Shown one piece after another: positions 9,057-16,879 of a stretch of DNA of 64,000 nt (the stretch's first letter is position 1; every line of letters begins with the position of its first letter). The stretch spans positions 4,607,501 through 4,671,500 of the forward strand of contig NZ_JAPEPO010000001.1 of NCBI RefSeq assembly GCF_026340095.1, read 5' to 3'. Source of the stretch: Streptomyces sp. NBC_01446. Lineage in GTDB: Bacteria; Actinomycetota; Actinomycetes; Streptomycetales; Streptomycetaceae. A program made the translations under genes and the position numbers. The notes beneath the pieces are model-generated. The model was not told where the DNA came from. It did no database searches and was given only the letters and a program-made list of their open reading frames with translations.

Positions 9057-10291
9057 ACGGCGGTCCCCGGGCGCCCCACGAGCAGATACTCGCGCCGGTA
9101 GGCGTGGAGGGTGACGCCGGTGACGGCGGCGACGAGCAGTCCGGCGGGCGTCACCCAGGGGGCCACCCCGTCGACGGCGGCGAGCCGGCCGTTGTCCAGG
9201 ACGTCGTCCATCGAGTCGGCGAGCGTGACGACGGCGGTGTCACCGGGCGGGTCGATGCGGCGCTCCTCGACGGCGACCTCGGTGTCCGGCGAGGTCACCG
9301 CGTACAGGCTGCGGGCGATCGGCACGGTGTCCTCCTGGGCGGTGTACGCGTACAGCCCGTCGAGGGCGATCGCGGGCGCGGCGAGCAGCGGCAGCGCGGC
9401 GGCGAGGAGCGGCACGCTGGCCGAGATGCGGAAGCGGACCCGCAGGAAACGCAGGGTGCGCCACAGGCCGGCGATCAGCAGCACGAACGCGAGGGCCGAC
9501 ACGGCGGCGGCGGTGACGGCGGCGGGACCGAGCGCGGCGCGCGCCTCCAGACGGTCGCGCAGGGCGCGTTCGAGGTCCGAGATGCGGTCGACGACGGTCG
9601 TCCCGTCGCTGCCGGTGACGGGTGCGCAGCGGGGGTAGGTGGCGTAGCGGTCGGTGGCGGGTTCGTAGGTGTCGCCGGGATCGGGTGAGCAGAGCATGCT
9701 CTGGGCGTAGGAGAGTCCGGCCTTGCGCAGGGACTCGTCGGAGACGTTCGTCTGGGCCCAGGCGATCCAGCGCTCGTAGCCGTCGACGAGGCCGGAGACG
9801 ACGTCGAGTTCCTGGCGCTCGGCGGCGGTCAGGGCGCCGCTGCGCGCGACCTGGCTGAGGTCCTGGGCCGCGCCGGTGATCCGGGAGCCGTAACGGGGGG
9901 TGAGCCCGCTCAGCTCGACGGCGTCCCCGGCGTCGAGGCTCACCTCGGCCTCCCGCTGGGCGATGCGCAGCGAGATCCGCGCGTCGGCCAGGTCGCGCAG
10001 CGCGGGCGCGATGTGGCTGCGGATCTCGGCGGAGTCGTCGCGCAGGGACGCGGCGGTGAAGCCGAGTCCGGCGAAGGCGACGGCGGCGAGGAGGGGGAGG
10101 GCGACGAGCCGGTCGTGGAGGTAGGCGCGGTTGCGGGGCGGGTCCGCGGCCCGTGGGCCCGGCCGGCCCGTGGCCCGCACCGGCGGGGCCCACGCGTACC
10201 GCCACAGCATGCGCGCGCCCTTGAGCGCGGCGCGGGCGAAACGCTTCGCCGACGCCGCTGCCCGCCGGGACCGCCCCCGCGTGGACGTCAC
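9053..10291 (-). CDS. glnX: GlnX-like membrane sensor linking binding protein to PknG
   Basis: 412 aa. A basic cytoplasmic N-terminus (about 60 aa) is followed by a membrane segment (about 62-82), then a long extracytoplasmic helical domain (about 83-260, with DLADARISLRIAQREAEVSL resembling four-helix-bundle sensors). Three more hydrophobic segments follow, and a short basic tail. The start is GTG at 10291, whose TGA-overlapping GTGA links it to pknG; a longer frame upstream lies inside pknG and is a shadow. This topology and position match mycobacterial GlnX, a membrane protein that relays GlnH ligand binding to PknG. Function is by analogy. Confidence 0.82.
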   Translation of the reverse strand: MTSTRGRSRRAAASAKRFARAALKGARMLWRYAWAPPVRATGRPGPRAADPPRNRAYLHDRLVALPLLAAVAFAGLGFTAASLRDDSAEIRSHIAPALRDLADARISLRIAQREAEVSLDAGDAVELSGLTPRYGSRITGAAQDLSQVARSGALTAAERQELDVVSGLVDGYERWIAWAQTNVSDESLRKAGLSYAQSMLCSPDPGDTYEPATDRYATYPRCAPVTGSDGTTVVDRISDLERALRDRLEARAALGPAAVTAAAVSALAFVLLIAGLWRTLRFLRVRFRISASVPLLAAALPLLAAPAIALDGLYAYTAQEDTVPIARSLYAVTSPDTEVAVEERRIDPPGDTAVVTLADSMDDVLDNGRLAAVDGVAPWVTPAGLLVAAVTGVTLHAYRREYLLVGRPGTAV

Positions 10292-12570
10292 CGGTCCGCC
10301 GCCGGTCGCCGTCCGGTGGGCCAGGGCCGCAGGAAGGGCGGCCGGGACCGGTCTCGGCGGTGCCACAGCCCGAGGGGCCTGACCAAGTAGGCGCGGTCCA
10401 GAAGGCGTTCGGCGACGGCCTCGGCGTGCGGGCTGTCGGAGCGGGCGGCCTGCCGGGCGAGCGCCCGGTAGAACTGCGAGAGCTGACGCCTCAACGTGAT
10501 GTCCTCGTCCGGGAATTCGAGCCGTCCGCCCGCGTCCCGCGCGTCCTGGTCGCGCCGGGCCGCCGCCGCCGAGAGCCGCCCGAGCGCCTCCGCCCCCACC
10601 GTCCCGTCCGCCACGAGGCGCTGCGCGGCCTCCCACACCTCGGCCTTCATCCGTACGCGGGCCTGTTCGTCGGTGAGCCCGTGCTCGTTGAAGAGGCGGG
10701 CGAGCCTGGTGAGCGCGGTGCGCAGCCCGTCGGCCGTCGTCGCGTACTCGACGGCGACGCGTACCGTCGCGGTGCGCGCGCCGGTGCGGTGGCGCGAGTG
10801 CTGCGGCACCGCGTCGAGCGCCTCGATGGCGTACGCGTCGGGGGTGGCGCCCCCGAGCGCGAGGCGGGCCCGTGCCGCGCCGAACGCCGCGCTGCCGAGC
10901 GAGGGGTTGCGCAGCCGTACGGCCTCGTAGAAGGTCAGCGCCTCGTGCCAGTGGCCGAGCCGCTCGGCGCAGTGGCCGAGGGCGAGCTTGGGCGCGTACT
11001 CGCCGGGGATGGCGCCGTAGACCTGGTCGAAGTAGTCGCGCGCGGACGCCACGTCGCCGGCGGCGAGGTCGAGGAGGCCGCGGTGCCAGTCGATGCGCCA
11101 GTCGTGCCGGGACAGGTCGCGCCCGATGCCGTCGACGGCGCCGCGCAACTCCTCGGCGGCGGACGCCAGGTCCGGCCCTTCACCCTCCGCGCGTTCGGCC
11201 CGTACGGCGACGCGCAGCCGGAGCCTGCACCGCAGGAGCCGCACCTCGGGGGAGTCCCGCCAGTCACCGGTGTGCTGGAGGAGCGCGGCGGGGTCGGCGT
11301 CGGCGAGGCGGCTGAGGCCGTCGTGGTGGGCGTCGTGCGGGTCGGGGCGCGGCACGGGCAGACGGGCCGCGACATCGGCGGCGGACGGCGGCTCGTGCAG
11401 CGGGGCGGGCGGGACGCCCCCGGCGGGAGTCGCCCACCGGGGCAGGACCGGCGCGACCCCGAGCGCTCCGTCCAGGGCGTACGGCGACTGCATGAACAGC
11501 GGCGACGGCTCGAACGTCTCCTGCCCGGTCCGCAGTGACCTCAACTCCCGGAAGCCACCGCGCAGTTGGTCCGCCATCTCGCCCGCGTCCGCGTACCGCT
11601 CGGCCGGTTCGGGGCGGGTGGCGCGGCGCAGGGCGCGGGCCAGCGAGACGAGGCCGAGGCCTTCCGGGGCCGGGGTCGTGGTCAGCGCGGCGGCCTGCGC
11701 CGTCACCGGGTCGCCGTCGTGCATCCGGTCCAGGGCGCCGAGTTCGGCCAGCGAGTGGGGTCCGATGCCGAGTCCGCTCAGCGTGCGCAGCGTCTCGCCC
11801 AGGCTGAACAGGTCATCGCGCGGGGTGGACGCGCCGGACAGGGCGGGCGGGGCGAGCGGCACGTTCGGCGCGCGGAAGCCCTCGGTCGTCAGGCCGGGCG
11901 CGCCTTCCTCGCGGATGGACCCCACGTCGATGACCTTGGTGGTGGCGCCGTCGTGCATCACGTTCTGCGGCTTCAGGTCGCCGTACACCTTGCGGGGGCC
12001 GGGCCGCGCGTGCAGATGGTCGAGTGCGGACAGGACGCGCAGCCCGTACGCGAGCACGAACTCGTGGAAGCGGGCGCCGCCGAACCGGTCCGGGTCGTGC
12101 AGGGCCAGTGCGCGGATCTCGTCGAGGTTGAGCCCGTCGACGTACGGCAGGACGAGGAAGGGGCCGACACGGGCGTGGCGGCCGTAGTTGAAGACGGGGA
12201 TGATCCCCTCGTGGTGGAGGTCGGCGAACGCCTGCCGCTCGTCCTCCAACGAGCCCAGCCGCGGGGCGAGTTGTTCCGGCCGCAGGGTCTTCACGGCGAC
12301 CTCGCGGTCGTCGACCTTCCGGTCGAGCGCGAGATACACGTCGCCCATGCCGCCGCGCCCGAGACGCCGTACGACCTCATACTGCCCGGCCAGTAACTCG
12401 CCCTGTTCCAGGGCGGCTTCAACGGGAGCCTCAGCCCGGCCCCGGTCGTCGCGCGGCCTGACCTCGGGCAGCGCCGTCGGATCGGGCCCCTCGTCGGGCA
12501 GCGTGACCCAGGCGTCCCGCGGCCCGTCCGGAGGCGGCATGACGAACAGCGGACCGGAGGACGCCGTCAT
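10288..12570 (-). CDS. pknG: Serine/threonine protein kinase, PknG family, with TPR domain
   Basis: 760 aa from ATG at 12570 (AGGGGCGG upstream). The kinase domain begins near residue 62: glycine loop G-R-G-G-M-G-D-V (71-78), Lys94 in V-A-V-K, Glu111. The catalytic loop is Y-G-D-L-K-P-Q-N (196-203) and the metal site is D-V-G (215-217) instead of D-F-G. Tyr in place of the usual HRD histidine and the altered DFG are PknG hallmarks. Residues about 430-760 are helical TPR-like repeats. Mycobacterial PknG has an N-terminal rubredoxin-like C-x-x-C domain; the 60-residue N-terminus here has no cysteine pair, so redox gating looks absent. It is a soluble kinase with no membrane segment, first gene of pknG-glnX-glnH. 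Leu59 is encoded by TTA (12396-12394), so translation should depend on bldA tRNA-Leu(UUA). Confidence 0.93.
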   Translation of the reverse strand: MTASSGPLFVMPPPDGPRDAWVTLPDEGPDPTALPEVRPRDDRGRAEAPVEAALEQGELLAGQYEVVRRLGRGGMGDVYLALDRKVDDREVAVKTLRPEQLAPRLGSLEDERQAFADLHHEGIIPVFNYGRHARVGPFLVLPYVDGLNLDEIRALALHDPDRFGGARFHEFVLAYGLRVLSALDHLHARPGPRKVYGDLKPQNVMHDGATTKVIDVGSIREEGAPGLTTEGFRAPNVPLAPPALSGASTPRDDLFSLGETLRTLSGLGIGPHSLAELGALDRMHDGDPVTAQAAALTTTPAPEGLGLVSLARALRRATRPEPAERYADAGEMADQLRGGFRELRSLRTGQETFEPSPLFMQSPYALDGALGVAPVLPRWATPAGGVPPAPLHEPPSAADVAARLPVPRPDPHDAHHDGLSRLADADPAALLQHTGDWRDSPEVRLLRCRLRLRVAVRAERAEGEGPDLASAAEELRGAVDGIGRDLSRHDWRIDWHRGLLDLAAGDVASARDYFDQVYGAIPGEYAPKLALGHCAERLGHWHEALTFYEAVRLRNPSLGSAAFGAARARLALGGATPDAYAIEALDAVPQHSRHRTGARTATVRVAVEYATTADGLRTALTRLARLFNEHGLTDEQARVRMKAEVWEAAQRLVADGTVGAEALGRLSAAAARRDQDARDAGGRLEFPDEDITLRRQLSQFYRALARQAARSDSPHAEAVAERLLDRAYLVRPLGLWHRRDRSRPPFLRPWPTGRRPAADR

Positions 12571-12697
12571 CGGCCGCCCCTGAATTCTCCGGTTGCTCCC
12601 GCGTCCCCCTGCATGCTGCCTCAGGATAGGGGCGCGGCGTCCCGATGGCGCCCGTGTGTATGCCTCCGACCTGATCGTGGAATGGAGGCCCCGGCCA
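12571..12697. promoter_or_regulatory. Shared intergenic region of pknG and flavohaemoprotein genes
   Basis: 127 bases between two divergent starts must hold both promoters. I see no clear -35/-10 pair or strong dyad on either strand. Both flanking genes contain a TTA codon. GGAGG at 12684-12688 serves the flavohaemoprotein GTG at 12698. Confidence 0.55.
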
Positions 12698-13945
12698 GTG
12701 ACGACGAGAACCGGCGCTAGACCGTACGCCGCCCTCAACCCTGCCCTGATCCGCTCCAGCCTCGCCGTCGCGGAACGCCGCGCGGAGGCGCTGACCAAGT
12801 ACTTCTATGCCCATCTGTTCAAACACAACCCCGGTGTCCGGGCCATGTTCCCGGAGCGCATGGAGGAGCAGCGCGACCGCCTCTTCGCCGCGCTGACCAC
12901 GGCGATCCTGAACCTGGAGGACACCGACGCCCTCGTCGACCACCTGCGCACGCTCGGCTTCGACCACCGCAAGTTCGGGGCCGGCACCGAGCACTACCCG
13001 GCCGTCGGACGCAGCCTGATAGCGACCCTGAAGTTCTTCTCGGGCAGCGCCTGGACGCCCAAGACGGAGGCCGCCTGGCGCGCGGCGTACGAACTCATCT
13101 CCAAGATCATGATCGCCGGAGCGGAGTCCGTGCCGGAGTCGGAACCGGCCTGGTGGAACGCGGAGGTGCTCCGCCACGAGCGCCGTGCCGAGGACATCGC
13201 CGTCCTCACCGTGCGCCCGGACCAGCCGTACCTCTTCGTGCCGGGCCAGTACGCGACGCTGACGGCCCCCGAGGTGCCGCAGGTCTGGCGCCCGTACTCG
13301 ATCGCGAACGCCCCGCGAGCCGACGGCACCCTCGACTTCCACATACGCCGCGTCGAGGGCGGCCTCCTGAGCACCGCCCTGGTCGACGAGGTCGCCCCGG
13401 GAGGCACCGTCCGCCTCGGCCCGGCACTGGGCACGACGACGCTCCCGAAAGCCCCGGAGGGGGAGCTGCTCTTCGTCGCCGGGGGGACGGGCTGGGCGCA
13501 GATCAAGGCGCTGATCGAGGAGTTCGCCGTCCGCCGCGGCTCCGCGACCGCCACGCTGCTCATCGGCGCCCGCACGGAAGACGACGTGTACGACCTCGGC
13601 GTCCTGGAGCTCCTCGGCGGCGCGCACCCGTGGCTGCGCCTGGTCGGCGCCCTGCCCGCGCGCGACCGGTCCGACGCGGACGCGACGCTCCTGCGGGAAC
13701 TGACGCGTTACGCCACCGCGCAGAGCCTGCGCCACGCGCCCGCCGAGTGGCCGCACGTGTACGTCAGCGGTCCCCCGGCCATGGTCGACACGGTGGAGAC
13801 CCAACTGGCCATGCTGCACCGCTTACCGCCCGACCGCGTCCACCACGACCCGTTGGCCCACCACGACACGGGCGAGCGCCCGGAGACGGCGGCGGAGTGG
13901 TTCCTGATGAAGCGCCAGGTTCCTTGGATCCGGCCCCGCCCGTGA
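12698..13945 (+). CDS. hmp: Flavohaemoprotein (globin plus FAD/NAD reductase)
   Basis: 415 aa. Globin domain about 1-135: Tyr37 aligns with the B10 tyrosine and His90 with the proximal haem ligand of Hmp. The FAD domain has R-P-Y-S-I-A-N and the NAD(P) domain G-G-T-G-W-A-Q-I near 260-270, followed by P-H-V-Y-V-S-G-P-P-A-M-V. Such enzymes oxidise nitric oxide to nitrate and protect from nitrosative stress. The start is GTG at 12698 with GGAGG nine bases upstream; longer starts lack a site. Leu376 is a TTA codon (13823-13825), so full-length translation should need bldA. The last 35 residues after the NAD domain are Arg/Pro-rich and longer than in Hmp. Confidence 0.93.
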   Translation: MTTRTGARPYAALNPALIRSSLAVAERRAEALTKYFYAHLFKHNPGVRAMFPERMEEQRDRLFAALTTAILNLEDTDALVDHLRTLGFDHRKFGAGTEHYPAVGRSLIATLKFFSGSAWTPKTEAAWRAAYELISKIMIAGAESVPESEPAWWNAEVLRHERRAEDIAVLTVRPDQPYLFVPGQYATLTAPEVPQVWRPYSIANAPRADGTLDFHIRRVEGGLLSTALVDEVAPGGTVRLGPALGTTTLPKAPEGELLFVAGGTGWAQIKALIEEFAVRRGSATATLLIGARTEDDVYDLGVLELLGGAHPWLRLVGALPARDRSDADATLLRELTRYATAQSLRHAPAEWPHVYVSGPPAMVDTVETQLAMLHRLPPDRVHHDPLAHHDTGERPETAAEWFLMKRQVPWIRPRP

Positions 13946-13987
13946 CGGCCCCGGCGGTGACGGTGCCGGCGTGACCGGACCGGGCCG

Positions 13988-15163
13988 TCAGAGGCAGTGG
14001 ACGGGGATGCGCTGGACGAGGTTGTTGGCGAAGCCGCCGCGGTTCCACGGCTGGGTGAGCGGCTGGGTGCGGCCGGTGGCGTCGGTGGCGCGGGCGCCGA
14101 GGACGTGGGTGCCGGGCGCGGCGGTCCACGGGGCGTGCCAGTGGCGCCAGGCCGCCGCGTGCCCGTCCGACGGGCCTCCGTCCGACGGGTCGTCGTCCGC
14201 CGGGTCCAGCGCGGCCTCGCTCCACGTGGCGCCGTCGTCCGTGGTCACGTCGACCCTGGTCACGGGTCCGTGCCCGGACCAGGCCCGGCCTTCGAGGAGT
14301 ACCGGCCCGGGGCGGACGACGCGGGCGCGCGACATGAAGTCGGGGAACCCGGGCGGGATCATCAGGGCGCGCGGCAGGATCCGGGTGACGGGCTCGCCGG
14401 GATCGTCGGCGTCCCAGCGGAAGCGGTACGCGACGGCCTGCTGGAACCCGTCGAAGGGGGCGTCGACGAGGGTGATCCCGCGCAGCCACTTCACATGCGC
14501 CATGCCGTACCAGCCGGGGACGACGAGCCGCAGCGGGTAGCCGTGCTGCGGGGGCAGGGGAGCGCCGTTCATCGCGTACGCGACGAGGACGTCACCCGCG
14601 GCCACCGCGAGGGGCAGGCTGCGCCGGTAGTCCTGCTCCACGCCGCGCTCGACCCCGTGGTCGGCGCCGGTGAAGACGGCCTCGACGGCGCCGTCGTCCA
14701 CCCCGGCCTCGTCGAGGAGCACGCGCAGCGGCACACCGGTCCAGTCCGCGGTGCCGACCGCCTCGACCAGCCAGGGCTGGCTGACGGGCCGGGGCGTGAG
14801 CAGGGCGCGCCCGTTGCCCGCGCACTCCAGCGTGACGCGGTGGGTGACGGCGGGCAGGGACCTCAGGGCCGCCAGGCCGAGGGTCAGTGGCGTCCTGACC
14901 AGGCCGTCGACCGTGAGCCGCCAGTCGTCGGCGCTCGCGTCCGGGATGTCGTAGTGGACGAGGACGTAGTGCAGGCCGGGCGGGGTGACGTCGTAACGGA
15001 GGGCTTCGAGGGGGAGGCCGTGATTACGCGTGGCGAGCGCGAGTTCATCGGGCGTGATGCCTTCGCCGGGGGCGGCGAGCCGGCCGGGACGACTGACGCC
15101 GCCGAGACCGTCAGGTCCGTCAGGTCCGTCAGGTCCGTTCATGACGTGGTCCGCTCCGTCCAT
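13988..15163 (-). CDS. Sulfite-oxidase-family molybdopterin oxidoreductase
   Basis: 391 aa. Cys114 in T-L-E-C-A-G-N-G-R is the molybdenum ligand of the family. Further fold markers are Y-A-M-N-G-A-P-L-P-P-Q-H-G-Y-P-L-R near 205-225, G-W-Y-G-M-A-H-V-K-W-L and a C-terminal Ig-like dimerisation domain (about 270-391) with W-x-x-A. No Tat signal or haem domain, so it is probably cytoplasmic; the true substrate is unknown. The N-terminus has three Gly-Pro-Asp repeats encoded by a 9-bp tandem repeat. Cofactor genes moaC, mogA and glp/moeA lie 38 kb away in this window. ATG 15163 is used; ATG 15142 is an alternative. Confidence 0.9.
   Translation of the reverse strand: MDGADHVMNGPDGPDGPDGLGGVSRPGRLAAPGEGITPDELALATRNHGLPLEALRYDVTPPGLHYVLVHYDIPDASADDWRLTVDGLVRTPLTLGLAALRSLPAVTHRVTLECAGNGRALLTPRPVSQPWLVEAVGTADWTGVPLRVLLDEAGVDDGAVEAVFTGADHGVERGVEQDYRRSLPLAVAAGDVLVAYAMNGAPLPPQHGYPLRLVVPGWYGMAHVKWLRGITLVDAPFDGFQQAVAYRFRWDADDPGEPVTRILPRALMIPPGFPDFMSRARVVRPGPVLLEGRAWSGHGPVTRVDVTTDDGATWSEAALDPADDDPSDGGPSDGHAAAWRHWHAPWTAAPGTHVLGARATDATGRTQPLTQPWNRGGFANNLVQRIPVHCL
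15110..15136 (+). repeat. 9-bp tandem repeat (3 copies)
   Basis: Three exact copies of GTCAGGTCC within the 5' end of the molybdoenzyme gene encode its (Gly-Pro-Asp)n stretch. Copy number could vary by slippage without a frameshift. Confidence 0.85.
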
Positions 15164-15369
15164 GTCTTCATGGTGCTCCGCGATTGCGGGGCCTGCCGGG
15201 CGGGCGGATCCTTGAAGTGTCAGCCGGCGCTCGATGAGGTCTGTCGGTGGCTGACGGGGGTGCCCGCACGCCGGCGTACGAACCGCTCACCGACGCCCGC
15301 CGGGAGGCGGGAAGACGGGACGGGGGGACAGCGGTCCGGCCAGCGATGCGTCCCGTCGAGGAGAGCGCC

Positions 15370-16839
15370 ATGAACGAGACCGACACCGGTACCAGTACCG
15401 AGACCGGCACCCCTGCCACGGACCCGACCGCCACGGACCCGACCGCCACGGACGTCGTCGGCCTGATGCGAACCGAGCTGCGTGGCCCGGTCATTGCGCA
15501 GGGCGACCCGGAGTACGACGAGGCGCGCAAGATCTACAACGGGATGATCGACCGGAAGCCGACCGCGATGGTGCGCTGCTCGGACGCGGCGGACGTCATG
15601 ACGGCGGTCGACTTCATCCGCGACCATGGACTGGAACTCGCCGTCCGCGGCGGTGGCCACAGCGGCGGCGGCCTGTGCCTCGTCGACGACGCGATCACGA
15701 TCGACCTGTCACCGATGCGCTGGGTGCGCGTGGACCCCGCGCAGAAGACGGCGTGGGTGGGTGGCGGCAGCCAACTCCGCGACCTGGACCACGCGGCGCA
15801 CGCGTTCGGCCTGGCGATTCCCGCCGGAATCATGTCGACGACCGGCATCGGCGGCCTGACCCTCGGTGGCGGCCACGGCCACCTGACGCGCAAGTACGGC
15901 CTGACGATCGACAGCCTGCTCAGCGTGGACATGGTCCTCGCGGACGGCAGCTTCGTCACGGCGAGCGAGACCGAACACTCCGACCTGTTCTGGGCGTTGA
16001 GGGGCGGCGGCGGAAACTTCGGCATCGTCACCGCGTTCAAGTTCCAGCTGCATCCGGTGCACACGGTGGGCGTCGCGCTGACGCTGTGGCCGGTCGAGAA
16101 GACGCGTGAAGTCCTGGAGTGGTACCGGGAGTTCCTGCCGCAGGCACCCGAGGACCTGAGCGGCTTCTTCGCCGCGCTGACCGTGCCGCCGGGACCGCCC
16201 TTCCCCGAGGAGATCCACGGCAAGAAGATGTGCGGGGTGGTGTGGTGCTGGACCGGAGACCTGGCCCGCACGGACGAGGCGATCGCGGCGGTGGCGGAGG
16301 TGGAGGCGGGCCCGCCCGCCTTCCGGTTCACGGCACCGATGCCGTACCCGGCGCTGCAGAGCATGTTCGACGAGCTGCTCCGCAAGGGCCTGCAGTGGTA
16401 CTGGCGCGGTGACTTCTTCGACCGCATCACGGACGAGGCGATCGACGTACACGTCAAGTTCGCCGAGAACCTCCCCACCGCGCTGTCGACGATGCACCTC
16501 TACCCGGTGAACGCGGCCGCGGCCCGGGTCTCCGAGGACGCGACGGCCTGGGGCTACCGGGAAGCGGTCTGGTCGGGCGTCATCGCGGGCATCGACCCGG
16601 ACCCGGCGAACGCGGACGCGGTCAAGCAGTGGGCGAGGGCGTACTGGCACGACCTGCACCCGTACTCGATGGGCGGCGCCTACGTGAACTTCATCGGCGA
16701 GGACGAGCACCAGGACCGCGTCCAGGCGACGTACCGCCACAACTACGACCGCCTGGCGGAGGTCAAGCGCAAGTACGACCCGAACAACCTGTTCCACGCC
16801 AACCAGAACATCGAGCCGGCGGCAGGGAAGGCCGCGTAG
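15370..16839 (+). CDS. FAD-binding oxidoreductase, berberine-bridge type
   Basis: 489 aa from ATG at 15370 (GAGGAG seven bases upstream). The PCMH FAD domain has VRGGGHSGGG, whose His is the usual covalent 8-alpha-histidyl site, then TTGIGGLTLGGGHGHLTRKYG and RGGGGNFGIVTAFKF. The C-terminal BBE segment is Y-D-P-N-N-L-F-H-A-N-Q-N-I. No Cys is placed convincingly for bicovalent attachment. A secretion signal is absent. The N-terminus carries a duplicated DPTAT encoded by an 18-bp repeat. Substrates in the family include sugars, alkaloids and polyketides; nothing here fixes which. It is convergent with the SARP gene. Confidence 0.9.
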   Translation: MNETDTGTSTETGTPATDPTATDPTATDVVGLMRTELRGPVIAQGDPEYDEARKIYNGMIDRKPTAMVRCSDAADVMTAVDFIRDHGLELAVRGGGHSGGGLCLVDDAITIDLSPMRWVRVDPAQKTAWVGGGSQLRDLDHAAHAFGLAIPAGIMSTTGIGGLTLGGGHGHLTRKYGLTIDSLLSVDMVLADGSFVTASETEHSDLFWALRGGGGNFGIVTAFKFQLHPVHTVGVALTLWPVEKTREVLEWYREFLPQAPEDLSGFFAALTVPPGPPFPEEIHGKKMCGVVWCWTGDLARTDEAIAAVAEVEAGPPAFRFTAPMPYPALQSMFDELLRKGLQWYWRGDFFDRITDEAIDVHVKFAENLPTALSTMHLYPVNAAAARVSEDATAWGYREAVWSGVIAGIDPDPANADAVKQWARAYWHDLHPYSMGGAYVNFIGEDEHQDRVQATYRHNYDRLAEVKRKYDPNNLFHANQNIEPAAGKAA

Positions 16840-16858
16840 AAACGTGGGTTCGCGGGCT

Positions 16859-16879
16859 CGGTGACCACCCGGGTCACCG
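16859..16879. terminator. Stem-loop between convergent genes
   Basis: CGGTGACC, loop ACCCG, GGTCACCG: an 8-bp perfect stem overlapping the end of the SARP gene and 20 bases after the flavoenzyme stop. Confidence 0.55.

Noticed and set aside
13944-13990. Imperfect GC stem between the flavohaemoprotein and molybdoenzyme genes as a terminator
   Set aside because: The arms (GACGGCCC and GGGCCGTC) are 30 bases apart with competing pairings, so it is too weak to list as a feature.
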